Source: Paracoccaceae bacterium | GTDB taxonomy: Bacteria > Pseudomonadota > Alphaproteobacteria > Rhodobacterales > Rhodobacteraceae | Reading direction: 5' to 3' | Assembly (NCBI GenBank): GCA_024742405.1 | Contig: JANSYP010000001.1 | Span: 558,001 to 622,000 of the forward strand | Length of the DNA stretch: 64,000 bases | Shown here: in pieces, positions 8,555 to 17,123 of the stretch | Layout: every line of letters begins with the position of its first letter | Numbering within the stretch: the first letter of the stretch is position 1 | Program-made: the position numbers and the translations under genes | The notes under the pieces: generated by a model | What the model was told of the DNA's origin: nothing | The model's input: the letters and a program-made list of their open reading frames with translations, nothing else | Database searches by the model: none

Positions 8555-9307
8555 GTGAGCACCGCGCCCTCGTCCGCACGGCGCCGCGCTGCGCCTGCCG
8601 GCTGGTGGCGGGTCACGTCGATGGGCGACGGGATCAGCCGGATCGACGAACCCCATATCCTGGAGTTTTACCGCTGCAATTGCTGGCACATCGGCGGGCC
8701 GGACAGCGATCTGCTGATCGACAGTGGCATGGGGGTCGTATCGCTGCGGGACTGGGTGCCGCTGGTCAGCGAGCGGCCGCTGCTGGCTGTGGCGAGCCAT
8801 ACGCATTTCGACCATATCGGCTGCCATCACGAGTTTGCCGACCGCGCCGTGCACCGGGCCGAGGCGGCGCTTCTGGCGGATCCGGAGCGGCGCGCGGTGC
8901 TGGCCGATCCGTACGTGACCGACGAAATTTTCGAGACCTTGCCGCCCGAGCCCTATCGGTCGGATCGCTATGCGGTCACGCCGGCCCCGGCGACGCAGAT
9001 CCTGGAGGATGGCGATGTGCTGCCCCTGGGCCTGCGGCGGTTCGAGGTCATCCACACGCCCGGCCACAGCCCCGGCGGGATCGCGCTCTGGGAGGCGGCG
9101 ACCGGGACGCTCTTTGCCGGCGACATCGTCTATAACGGGCCGCTTGTGGAGGATCTCTATCATAGCGACGCGGCGGACTATGTCGCCTCAATGCGCCGTC
9201 TGCGGGCTCTGCCGGCCCGGGTCGTCCATGGCGGACATTTCCCGAGCTATTCCGGCGAAGCGCTGCACGCCCAGATCGAGGCGTGGTTGCGTGACAAGGG
9301 TGTCTGA
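8555..9307 (+). CDS. MBL-fold metallo-hydrolase
   Basis: 250 residues from a GTG at 8555; an ATG at 8621 is also possible, but the upstream tryptophan-containing text (GWWRVTSMGDGISRIDEPH) looks like the start of the conserved first strand. The zinc-binding motif is SHTHFDHIGCHHEF, followed by VIHTPGHSPGGIALW, LFAGDIVYNG and a final histidine in VVHGGHF. This is the complete metallo-beta-lactamase ligand set. It probably hydrolyses a thioester or ester; the substrate cannot be told. It is divergent from the MhqO-like gene and upstream of a small conserved-looking gene on the same strand. Confidence 0.85.
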   Translation: MSTAPSSARRRAAPAGWWRVTSMGDGISRIDEPHILEFYRCNCWHIGGPDSDLLIDSGMGVVSLRDWVPLVSERPLLAVASHTHFDHIGCHHEFADRAVHRAEAALLADPERRAVLADPYVTDEIFETLPPEPYRSDRYAVTPAPATQILEDGDVLPLGLRRFEVIHTPGHSPGGIALWEAATGTLFAGDIVYNGPLVEDLYHSDAADYVASMRRLRALPARVVHGGHFPSYSGEALHAQIEAWLRDKGV

Positions 9308-9370
9308 GAGGCGGGCCCTTCCAGCGGCAGAGCGTGCTAGGCTGGTTCGAAACGTGACCGGAGCGCCCCG

Positions 9371-9730
9371 ATGTATGCCGCCATCCTGATCCGACGTCTG
9401 AAGCCGGGAAAGACCTATGCCGATTTCGTCGCTGCCTGGTATCCGGACGAGGGGTTCGGCGTGCCGGTGCAGGGGCCCGATCTGGGGGTCAGCCTGACGG
9501 ACGACCGCGAGATCGCGGCGATCGCCTATGTCGATCTGCCGGACGGTACCAGCGTGGAAGACGTGATGGCGCGGGTCGCGGCGCAGGAGGCGTTACGCCA
9601 TGACCGGATCGCCGAGGTCATCGAGGAGACCGTCGTGCGCGGTCTGTACGAGATCCGCGACCGGTTCGATTTCTCGACCGATGAGAGCGTGGAAGCCACC
9701 GCGCCACCCGGTCTGAACCGGGGCAAGTAA
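9371..9730 (+). CDS. Hypothetical protein, 119 aa
   Basis: A good ATG start, 63 bp after the MBL gene on the same strand. I do not recognise the family. The sequence is soluble, acidic and has a beta-alpha pattern (MYAAILIRRLKPGKTYADFVAAW, then EIAAIAYVDLPDGTSVEDVMARVAAQE). A dimeric alpha/beta-barrel (ABM-like) fold is possible from this pattern but is only a guess. There are no cysteines or obvious catalytic motifs. Codon use matches the neighbours. Confidence 0.7.
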   Translation: MYAAILIRRLKPGKTYADFVAAWYPDEGFGVPVQGPDLGVSLTDDREIAAIAYVDLPDGTSVEDVMARVAAQEALRHDRIAEVIEETVVRGLYEIRDRFDFSTDESVEATAPPGLNRGK

Positions 9731-9758
9731 CCGGCTTGTGCAGTGGGGCTCTGCCGTA

Positions 9759-9778
9759 GTAACCAGATGGTGCATTAA
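9759..9778 (+). promoter_or_regulatory. 20-bp shared element, copy 1 (upstream of aldehyde dehydrogenase)
   Basis: GTAACCAGATGGTGCATTAA lies 75 bp before the aldehyde dehydrogenase start. The identical 20 bases occur at 15076-15095, upstream of the aldo/keto reductase. It contains the dyad ACCA-GA-TGGT. Exact conservation in two otherwise unrelated promoter regions suggests a common regulator. Confidence 0.65.
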
Positions 9779-9852
9779 GCCGGGCGGAGCGACTCGCCGC
9801 AGCACTTAAGTCGAGGTACAGGCGGGATCGGCCCAGGGGGAGGAGAACGGCC

Positions 9853-11352
9853 ATGGATACGACCAGCAGGGTGCTGAAGCTGCCCGAGGCTCCGCGCGAG
9901 TTCGCGCTCTGGATCGATGGACGGCCGGTGGCGGCGGAAGACCGTGAGATTTACACACGCCATTCACCGGCCCATGACGTGCCGGTCACGCGCATTCCCA
10001 TGGGCACGGCCGAGGACCTCGATACTGCCGTTGCCGCGGCCCGCCGGGCGTTCGACGACCGGCGCTGGTCGGGGCTCTCGGGCGCGGACCGGGCGGCGGT
10101 GCTGCTGCGCGCGGCCGATGGCATCCGGGCCCGGGCGGAAGAACTCGCCTATTGGGAAACGCTGGAAAACGGCAAGCCGATTGCCCAGGCACGGGCCGAA
10201 GTGGGCGGCTGTCCCGGGATGTACGAGTACGCTGCCGGTGTGGCGCGCAGCCTGCATGGTGACAGTTTCAACAATCTCGGCGACGGGATGATGGGGCTGG
10301 TGACGCGCGAGCCCATCGGGGTCGTGGGCATCATCACGCCCTGGAACTTCCCGTTTCTGATCCTGAACGAGCGGGTGCCCTATATCCTCGCCGCGGGCTG
10401 CACGATGGTGGCGAAACCCTCGGAGTTCACCTCCGCAACATCGCTGATCCTGGGCGAGGTCCTGGCCGAGGCCGGGGTGCCGGAGGGCGTCTTCAACGTG
10501 GTGCCCGGACTTGGCCCAGTGGTCGGGCAGGCGATGGCGGAGCACACCGATATCGACATGCTGTCCTTCACCGGCTCAACGCGCACCGGGAGGGGGTTGC
10601 TGAGCGCGGCGGGATCCAACTTCAAGAAGCTCGGGCTGGAGCTGGGGGGCAAGAACCCGCAGATCGTCTTTGCCGATGCCGATCTGGAGGATGCCGCGGA
10701 CGGGGTGGCCTTTGGCATCGGGTTTAATGCCGGGCAATGCTGCGTGTCGGGCTCCCGCCTGATCGTGGAGCGTTCGGTTGCAGCGGAGTTCGCCGACATG
10801 GTGGCCGCGAAACTCGCGCGCGTCCGGGTGGGCGATCCGCTCGACGAGACGACGCAGGTGGGCGCGGTGACGACCGAGGCCCAGAACGACACGATCCTGC
10901 GCTATATCGCGCAAGGTCGGGACGAGGGCGCGGAGCTGGTTGCCGGCGGCGCGCCGGTGGATCTGGGCCGGGGCCAGTTCATCGCGCCGACGATCTTTGC
11001 AGGCGTCACCCGCGAGATGGCCATCGCGCGCGAGGAGATCTTTGGCCCCGTGCTGACGGTGATGCCGTTCGACAGTCTGGACGAGGCGATCGCGATTGCC
11101 AATGACACCGACTACGGGCTCGCGGCCAGCGTCTGGACCAAGAACCTCGACACCGCGCTGACGGTCACGCGCCGCGTGCAGGCGGGGCGGTTCTGGGTCA
11201 ACACCACGCTCGCGGGCGGCCCGGAATTGCCCATCGGCGGGTTCAAGCAGTCGGGCTGGGGCCGCGAGGCCGGGGTCTATGGCGTGGAAGAATACACGCA
11301 GGTGAAGTCGGTCCATATCGAGCTGGACAAACGCGATCCTTGGATCTCCTGA
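9853..11352 (+). CDS. NAD(P)-dependent aldehyde dehydrogenase
   Basis: 499 residues, full length for the ALDH superfamily. Landmarks are the N-terminal WIDGRPV, the cofactor-binding ITPWNFPFLI, FTGSTRTG, the general-base region LGLELGGKNPQIVF and the catalytic-cysteine region FNAGQCCVSGSRL. The late EEIFGPVLTVMPF is also standard. It oxidises an aldehyde to the acid in the cytosol. It resembles betaine-aldehyde and related dehydrogenases, but substrate cannot be read from sequence. The stop is followed one base later by the GMC oxidoreductase start, so alcohol to aldehyde to acid oxidation by this pair is a reasonable inference. The promoter region contains the 20-bp shared element. Confidence 0.9.
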   Translation: MDTTSRVLKLPEAPREFALWIDGRPVAAEDREIYTRHSPAHDVPVTRIPMGTAEDLDTAVAAARRAFDDRRWSGLSGADRAAVLLRAADGIRARAEELAYWETLENGKPIAQARAEVGGCPGMYEYAAGVARSLHGDSFNNLGDGMMGLVTREPIGVVGIITPWNFPFLILNERVPYILAAGCTMVAKPSEFTSATSLILGEVLAEAGVPEGVFNVVPGLGPVVGQAMAEHTDIDMLSFTGSTRTGRGLLSAAGSNFKKLGLELGGKNPQIVFADADLEDAADGVAFGIGFNAGQCCVSGSRLIVERSVAAEFADMVAAKLARVRVGDPLDETTQVGAVTTEAQNDTILRYIAQGRDEGAELVAGGAPVDLGRGQFIAPTIFAGVTREMAIAREEIFGPVLTVMPFDSLDEAIAIANDTDYGLAASVWTKNLDTALTVTRRVQAGRFWVNTTLAGGPELPIGGFKQSGWGREAGVYGVEEYTQVKSVHIELDKRDPWIS

Positions 11353-11353
11353 C

Positions 11354-12955
11354 ATGGAGGAGCGCGGCTATGATTACGTCATTGTCGGCGGCGGCTCGGC
11401 GGGCTGCGTGCTGGCCCACCGTCTGAGCGAGACGCCCGAGGCGCGGGTGCTGCTGCTGGAGGCCGGTGGGCCGGACCGGCATCCGCTGATCCACATGCCG
11501 GTGGGCTTCGCCAAGATGACCGACGGGCCCCACACCTGGGGGCTGAAGACCGAGCCGCAGCGCCACGCCAACAATCGCGAGATCCCCTATGCCCAGGCCC
11601 GCGTGATCGGCGGCGGCAGCTCGATCAATGCCGAGATCTACACCCGCGGCCACCCGTCGGACTATGACCGCTGGGCGGCGGAGGAGGGCTGCGACGGCTG
11701 GGCGTTCGAGGATGTGCGGAAGTATTTCCTGCGGGCCGAAGGGAACACGATTCTTGCGGGCGACTGGCACGGCACCGACGGGCCCCACGCCGTGTCGGAC
11801 ATTCCCGATCCGCAGCCGGTGACGCGGGCCTTCGTCCAGTCCTGCCAGGAACTGGGCATGCCGCTCAATCCCGATTTCAACGGGCCCGAGCAGGCGGGCT
11901 GCGGCCCCTACCAGATCAACTCGCGGGACGGGCGGCGCTGTTCGGCGGCGGTGGGGTATCTGAAGCCTGCGCGCAAGCGGCCCAACCTGACGGTGGAGAC
12001 GGGCTGCGCGGTGCGGCGCATCCTGTTCGAGGGCACGCGCGCCACCGGTGTGGAGTACTTTACCGGCAAGGAGCGCCGCGTTGCGCGGGCGGCATCGGAG
12101 GTGCTGGTGACCTCCGGCGCTATCGGCACGCCGAAGCTGATGATGTTGTCGGGCGTCGGGCCCGCCGATCATCTGCGCGGGCACGGGATCGAGGTGGTCC
12201 AGGACCTGCCGGGCGTCGGCGAGAACCTGACCGATCATTTCGGCATCGACATCGTTGCCGAGTTGAAACACCACGACAGTCTCGACAAATACAACCGACC
12301 GCACTGGGCGCTCTGGGCCGGTCTGCAATATCTACTGTTCCGAAGCGGGCCCATCACCTCCAACGTGGTCGAAGGCGGGGCCTTCTGGTTTGCCGACGGG
12401 GCAGGAACGCGGCCCGATCTCCAGTTCCATTTCCTTGCGGGCGCCGGAGCCGAGGCGGGGGTGCCGAGCGTGCCCAAGGGCGCGTCGGGGATCACGCTGA
12501 ACTCCTACACCCTGCGGCCCAAGAGCCGTGGCACGGTGCGCCTGCGCTCTGCCAACCCGGGGGACGCGCCGCGCGTCGACCCGAATTTCCTGGCCGAACC
12601 GGACGATCTGAAATGCTCCATCGAAGGGGTGCGGATCAGCCGGGAGATCTTTGCCCAGCCGAGTTTGCAGAAATACATCAAGATGATACGCTTTCCGGAT
12701 GATAGCGTCCGCACGCAACAGGATCTGGAGGCGTACGCGCGACGGAACGGGCGGACGTCGTACCATCCGACCGGCACCTGCAAGATGGGCGTGGACGAGA
12801 TGGCGGTGGTCGACCCAAGCCTGCGCGTTCACGGGCTCGACGGGCTCAGGATCTGCGACAGCTCCGCGATGCCGAGCCTCATCGGGTCCAACACAAATGC
12901 GCCGACCATCATGATTGCCGAGAAAGCCAGCGATCTGATCCGGGGGAACCAGTGA
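11354..12955 (+). CDS. GMC-family FAD-dependent alcohol oxidoreductase
   Basis: 533 residues. It opens with the FAD-binding Rossmann motif DYVIVGGGSAGCVLAHRLSE, then LLLEAGG, and contains the GMC signature regions RVIGGGSSINAEIYTRG and VLVTSGAIGTPKLMMLSGVG. The active-site histidine is in RTSYHPTGTCKMG and the C-terminal asparagine region is GSNTNAPTIMIAEKASDLI. It is related to choline dehydrogenase and AlkJ-type alcohol dehydrogenases. It lies directly downstream of the aldehyde dehydrogenase and upstream of an MFS gene in the same direction, so the three probably form a catabolic operon for an alcohol. Confidence 0.92.
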   Translation: MEERGYDYVIVGGGSAGCVLAHRLSETPEARVLLLEAGGPDRHPLIHMPVGFAKMTDGPHTWGLKTEPQRHANNREIPYAQARVIGGGSSINAEIYTRGHPSDYDRWAAEEGCDGWAFEDVRKYFLRAEGNTILAGDWHGTDGPHAVSDIPDPQPVTRAFVQSCQELGMPLNPDFNGPEQAGCGPYQINSRDGRRCSAAVGYLKPARKRPNLTVETGCAVRRILFEGTRATGVEYFTGKERRVARAASEVLVTSGAIGTPKLMMLSGVGPADHLRGHGIEVVQDLPGVGENLTDHFGIDIVAELKHHDSLDKYNRPHWALWAGLQYLLFRSGPITSNVVEGGAFWFADGAGTRPDLQFHFLAGAGAEAGVPSVPKGASGITLNSYTLRPKSRGTVRLRSANPGDAPRVDPNFLAEPDDLKCSIEGVRISREIFAQPSLQKYIKMIRFPDDSVRTQQDLEAYARRNGRTSYHPTGTCKMGVDEMAVVDPSLRVHGLDGLRICDSSAMPSLIGSNTNAPTIMIAEKASDLIRGNQ

Positions 12956-13022
12956 GACCACGGGCCCTCGCCATCCGTGGTGCCCACCTCCACACCCGCG
13001 GCTAAGCGGGGGAGCCGGGGCG

Positions 13023-14183
13023 GTGCCGGAGCGTTGGTGGGTACTCGCCGTTCTGTTCTTCGCGCGGCTGACCATGGCGTTTCAGTTCCAGTCTGTGGCC
13101 GCGCTATCGCCGGTGATCGCGGACTCCTACGGCGTCGGTCTGGCTGATATCGGGCTGCTGATCGGGCTTTATCTTGCTCCGGGCGTCATCATCGCCATCC
13201 CCGGCGGCGCGATTGCCGCGCGCTTCGGCGAAAAACGCATCGTCGCACTGTCGATGGGGCTGATGCTGCTCGGCGGGCTGCTAGCCGCGACGAGCGACAG
13301 CTGGTCCGCGCTGGTCGCCGGCCGTCTCCTGGCCGGGGCGGGAGGCGTGATCATCAACATCGTGATGACGAAAATGCTGGTGGACTGGTTCGTCGGGCGA
13401 GAGTTGTCGACCGCGATGGGCATCTTCATCAATTCCTGGCCGCTGGGCATTGCGCTGGCGCTGCTCACTCTTCCCTTTGCCGCGGCGGGTGGAGGGCTGG
13501 GACTTGCCCGCGTCGTTGTGCTGGTCCCGATCGGTGTGGGGCTGGTTCTGTTCTGGAGGGTCTACCGCCCGCCGCCCCAGGCCGACGCGGCACCGGCGAG
13601 CCTGACCGTCGCGCGTTTGCCGATCACGCCGCTGATCCTCGCGGCGTTGATCTGGGCGCTCTACAATACTGCACTGGCCATGGTCTTTGGCTTCGGTCCG
13701 GCGCTGCTGAGCGCCCGGGGCTGGAGCCTTGAGAGCGCCGGATCCGCAACAAGCCTGTTCATGATCGTGCTGTCGCTGGCATTGCCGCTGGGTGGGGTGA
13801 TCGCGGACCGTACGGGACGGCGCGACGGGGTGATCCTCCTCGGCCTCGTGAGTTACGCGGTCCTGATGCCGCTGATCCCCTTTGTCCCGTCCTGGGCCGT
13901 GGCCGGGATCTTTCTGGTCTCCGGTGCGCTCTTCGGGCTCGCCGCCGGTCCGATCATGACGCTGCCATCGCAGGTGTTGTCGCCGGCGGCCCGCACGTTT
14001 GGAATGGGCGTCTTCTTCGCGCTCTACTATGGCGTGATGATGATCGCGCCGGGCATCGCGGGCGGGTTGGCCGAGCGGACCCAGAACACCGCCGTGGCCT
14101 TTTACTTGGGGGCAGCGGTCCTGCTAGTCTGCATCCCGGCGCTATTGGCGTTCCGCCGTGCCAGTGCCGTGGTCCGGGCGTGA
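13023..14183 (+). CDS. MFS transporter
   Basis: 386 residues with 12 predicted hydrophobic segments; GTG start at 13023. It has the MFS loop motif variants GAIAARFGEKRIV between helices 2 and 3 and GGVIADRTGRRDGVI between helices 8 and 9. It sits about 68 bp after the GMC oxidoreductase gene on the same strand. It may import the substrate of, or export a product from, the dehydrogenase pair. The direction and substrate cannot be determined. Closest in character to CynX/NimT-like or nitrate-type MFS proteins, but this is uncertain. Confidence 0.85.
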   Translation: MPERWWVLAVLFFARLTMAFQFQSVAALSPVIADSYGVGLADIGLLIGLYLAPGVIIAIPGGAIAARFGEKRIVALSMGLMLLGGLLAATSDSWSALVAGRLLAGAGGVIINIVMTKMLVDWFVGRELSTAMGIFINSWPLGIALALLTLPFAAAGGGLGLARVVVLVPIGVGLVLFWRVYRPPPQADAAPASLTVARLPITPLILAALIWALYNTALAMVFGFGPALLSARGWSLESAGSATSLFMIVLSLALPLGGVIADRTGRRDGVILLGLVSYAVLMPLIPFVPSWAVAGIFLVSGALFGLAAGPIMTLPSQVLSPAARTFGMGVFFALYYGVMMIAPGIAGGLAERTQNTAVAFYLGAAVLLVCIPALLAFRRASAVVRA

Positions 14184-14228
14184 CCGGGAACGTGGGCGCT
14201 ACGGGCTGGGGCCCTGCGCCGCACAGCG

Positions 14229-15047
14229 TCAGTCCCAGTCAGGGGCCCAGGGTGAGATCTCGCGCGTGACCAACCGGTAGCCGGTCCCGGTGAGCGTTTC
14301 GATCCGGGCCATGTCGACGCTGGACAACGTGAAATCCATGACCTCGAAGTTCGCGCGGATGTTCTTGGGGTTTGCCGACATGGTGTTCACGCTGACGCCC
14401 TTTTGCAGGATCCAGCGCAGCACGACCTGGCCCGCGCTCTTGCCGTAGCCTGCGCCGATCTCGGCAAACTCGGGATGCTTGAAGACCTCGCCGCGTGCGA
14501 CCGACGAATAGGCCGAGAGCGGGATGCCGAGCGCGTTGGCGCCGTCCATCAGCCGGGTCTGGTCGAGCAGCGGGTGAAACTCGACCTGATTGGTGACGAT
14601 GGGGGCGTCGAGGATCGACGCCGCGTCGCGCAGCATCGCGACCGTATAGTTCGACACGCCGATATTTCTCGCCAGCCCGCGGTCATGGGCCTGCTGCAGC
14701 AGCTTCAGCGAAGGGGCGTTTTCGCCGCCCATGGCGGGCCAGTGGAGCAGCAGCACGTCGACATGGTCAACCTGCAGATCCTTCAGGCTCTGCTCGACCG
14801 AGGGCATGAACAGCGCTTCGGTGAAATTGTCGGGATGCACCTTGGTCGTGATGCAGAGCTCCTCGCGCGGCAGGTCGGAGGCGGCGAGCGCGGCGCCGGT
14901 TTCGGCCTCGTTGCCATACATCTGCGCGGTGTCGATGGAGCGGTAGCCAACATCCAACGCGGCCTGGATCGCCTCGAGTGCCGCGTCGCCGGTCAGCGGA
15001 TACGTTCCGAAGGCGCGCTGGTGGGTTTTCTGAAAGTAGATGTTCAT
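14229..15047 (-). CDS. Aldo/keto reductase
   Basis: 272 residues, the typical AKR size. The catalytic tetrad is visible: Asp and Tyr in SIDTAQMYGNEAETG, Lys in CITTKVHPDNF, His in VLLLHWPAMGG. The NADPH-binding strand region includes NIRANFEVMDF near the end. It reduces aldehydes or ketones with NADPH. It is convergent with the MFS gene and divergent from the AcoR-like regulator gene. The 20-bp element shared with the aldehyde dehydrogenase promoter lies 29 bp upstream of the start, which places this gene in the same likely regulon. Confidence 0.9.
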   Translation of the reverse strand: MNIYFQKTHQRAFGTYPLTGDAALEAIQAALDVGYRSIDTAQMYGNEAETGAALAASDLPREELCITTKVHPDNFTEALFMPSVEQSLKDLQVDHVDVLLLHWPAMGGENAPSLKLLQQAHDRGLARNIGVSNYTVAMLRDAASILDAPIVTNQVEFHPLLDQTRLMDGANALGIPLSAYSSVARGEVFKHPEFAEIGAGYGKSAGQVVLRWILQKGVSVNTMSANPKNIRANFEVMDFTLSSVDMARIETLTGTGYRLVTREISPWAPDWD

Positions 15048-15075
15048 CGCTGTCTCCCTGACCGTGCGGGGCTAT

Positions 15076-15095
15076 GTAACCAGATGGTGCATTAA
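15076..15095 (+). promoter_or_regulatory. 20-bp shared element, copy 2 (upstream of aldo/keto reductase)
   Basis: Identical over 20 bases to 9759-9778. It lies 29 bp upstream of the aldo/keto reductase start and 119 bp upstream of the AcoR-like gene start on the other strand, so it may act on either. Confidence 0.65.
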
Positions 15096-15213
15096 TGGAA
15101 AGGGCAGAATTTGCACCCGGGCGATTTCGGCCCGCGGAAGCCGGCCGGGTGTTTGGCATTCCCGATCCGGCGGTGTCGCAGTATGCTGCCCGGAACGGCG
15201 GAGGGAGGACGGC

Positions 15214-16959
15214 GTGGGAGACCTGGCTCATGTGAGCGAAATCGCCCGCGTGCTCGAAGGGCACGAGACGGGGCGCGACGGGCTTGTGGCGGAGAGCTGG
15301 CGGCGCTGTGTCGAGACCTACGGCATGGATCCGACCCGCGCCGATCCGGCCCATGTCGTGCCCGAGGCGCAGCTGCGCGAACACCGAGAACAGTCCGAGC
15401 GGCTGATCGCGACGGCCCGGTCGGGGCTGCAGGCGCTCTTCCGGCAGGTCGCCGGACAGAACTACGTTTTGCTGCTGGCGGATGCCAAGGGGGTCTGTGT
15501 CGACAGCTTTGGGGATCGGCGGTTCGAGGACGAGCTGCGCCGTGCCGGGCTGCATCTGGGCTCCGACTGGCTGGAGGATCGCGCAGGCACCTGCGGGGTC
15601 GGTTCCTGCATTGTGACCGGTGAGGCGGTGACGATCCACCAGGGCGACCATTTCGGCCTGACCCATACGCCGCTCTCCTGCACCTCCGCGCCGATCTACG
15701 ACACTTGCGGAAAACTTGCCGCGGTGCTGGACATCTCGCTGCTGCGCTCGCCCTCTCCGAAATCAAGTCAGAACCTCGCGATGAACCTGGTCAAGGCGTC
15801 GGTCCGGCGCGTGGAGATGGCGAACCTGATGGCAATGACGCGGCGCGACTGGGTGCTGCGCTTTTCCACCTCGCCGGAATTTCTGGAGGTCGATCCGGAG
15901 GCGGCGGTCGCGCTCGACGGGTCCGGCCGGATCGTTGGCATGACCCGGGGGGCCACGGCCTGTCTGGCGTCGGACGACGGGGAAAGCCTGATCGGCCGTC
16001 ACATCGAATCGCTGGTCGATTTCTCGCTCGACGATCTGCCCGATCTGATGCGCGGGCGTCCGACGGAGGAGCGTGTGTTACGGCTCAAGGACGGGCGCGG
16101 GCTCTTCGGACACGCGATTGCACCACAGACCGCACCTGTGCCGCAGCGCAGCAGCGCGCGGGCGCGTCTGGGGGCGTTCGCGGGCGTGGCAGGACCCGAC
16201 CCCGCGCTGGAGACGTTGATCGGGCGGGCGGCGCGCCTGGCGCCCACGCAGATCCCGTTGCTGCTGACCGGCGAGACCGGCACCGGCAAGGAGTATCTGG
16301 CCCGCGCCATTCATGTCTCCGGGGCCACGCCGCGGGCCTTTCACGCGGTGCGCTGTGCAAGTCTGACGCCTGAAGCTGTGCTGGCGTTGGGCGATGCCGC
16401 GGCCGGCACGCTGTTCCTGCGCGGCGTCGAGGATCTGGACCCCGCAGCGCAGGCCGCCCTGCTGTCACTGCTGGATGCGCGCAACGATCTGCGTGTCGTG
16501 GCCTCGGCCCAGCGGGACATCGCAGCGGAAACGGGCGCTCTGCGCGCCGACCTGATGTTCCGTCTGGCAGGGGCAAAGCTGGAGATCCCGCCACTTCGGT
16601 TGCGGGGCGATTTCGACTGGCTGCTCGACCGGCTCGTGCGGCGCCGGTTGGCCGACGGGTGCCGCCTGTCGCCCGCCGCCTGGATCGAGCTGAGCGGCCG
16701 CGCCTGGCCCGGCAATATCCGCGAGCTGGCCCGCACGCTCGATGTGGCCGTGGCGCTGGCCGAAGGGCCGGTCATCGATCTGCCGGACCTGCCGCCGCCT
16801 GCGACGGGTCCCGGACCCGAGAGTGCGCCGGAGGAGAGCCTCGAGCAGCTGCTCACCGCCTGCGGGTGGAACATGGCCCAGGCGGCCCGCCGGTTGGGGG
16901 TGAACCGTTCAACGGTGATGCGCCGCGTGCGCCGGGCGGGATTGCAGCCGCCGGCCTAG
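15214..16959 (+). CDS. AcoR-like bacterial enhancer-binding-type regulator lacking GAFTGA
   Basis: 581 residues; GTG start at 15214 with GGAGGGAGGA upstream. The order is an N-terminal GAF-type sensor (SWRRCVETYGMDP, then CGVGSCIVTGEAVTIHQGDHF), a linker, an AAA+ domain with Walker A LTGETGTGKE (about residue 351), and a Fis-type HTH at about 553-578 (AQAARRLGVNRSTVMRRVRRAG). In the AAA+ domain the sequence jumps from RCASLTPEAV to GTLFLRGVEDLD. The loop that would carry GAFTGA, which contacts sigma-54, is absent, and Walker B is altered from LDE to LRG. It therefore probably activates or represses with sigma-70 polymerase. It is followed by the flavoprotein gene, with a perfect dyad between them. 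Confidence 0.85.
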   Translation: MGDLAHVSEIARVLEGHETGRDGLVAESWRRCVETYGMDPTRADPAHVVPEAQLREHREQSERLIATARSGLQALFRQVAGQNYVLLLADAKGVCVDSFGDRRFEDELRRAGLHLGSDWLEDRAGTCGVGSCIVTGEAVTIHQGDHFGLTHTPLSCTSAPIYDTCGKLAAVLDISLLRSPSPKSSQNLAMNLVKASVRRVEMANLMAMTRRDWVLRFSTSPEFLEVDPEAAVALDGSGRIVGMTRGATACLASDDGESLIGRHIESLVDFSLDDLPDLMRGRPTEERVLRLKDGRGLFGHAIAPQTAPVPQRSSARARLGAFAGVAGPDPALETLIGRAARLAPTQIPLLLTGETGTGKEYLARAIHVSGATPRAFHAVRCASLTPEAVLALGDAAAGTLFLRGVEDLDPAAQAALLSLLDARNDLRVVASAQRDIAAETGALRADLMFRLAGAKLEIPPLRLRGDFDWLLDRLVRRRLADGCRLSPAAWIELSGRAWPGNIRELARTLDVAVALAEGPVIDLPDLPPPATGPGPESAPEESLEQLLTACGWNMAQAARRLGVNRSTVMRRVRRAGLQPPA

Positions 16960-16995
16960 CGGCGCGGCCGGCAGGCTGGTGCGTCTGTTGCGCGG

Positions 16996-17011
16996 CGTTG
17001 CGCACGCAACG
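16996..17011. promoter_or_regulatory. Perfect inverted repeat between regulator and flavoprotein genes
   Basis: CGTTGCG-CA-CGCAACG, 7-bp arms with a 2-bp centre, about 113 bp upstream of the flavoprotein start and 37 bp after the regulator stop. Position and symmetry make it the likely binding site of the adjacent Fis-type HTH regulator. Confidence 0.6.
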
Positions 17012-17123
17012 GTGCGGTCGGAATTGTCGCCGTTTTCCTCCCAGCGGGCGGTTTTTCGTGGCGCACGGTAGTTCCATGGGCAAACCTTCTGCGCAGATGC
17101 AAAAAGCACGCCAGGAGGAAACC

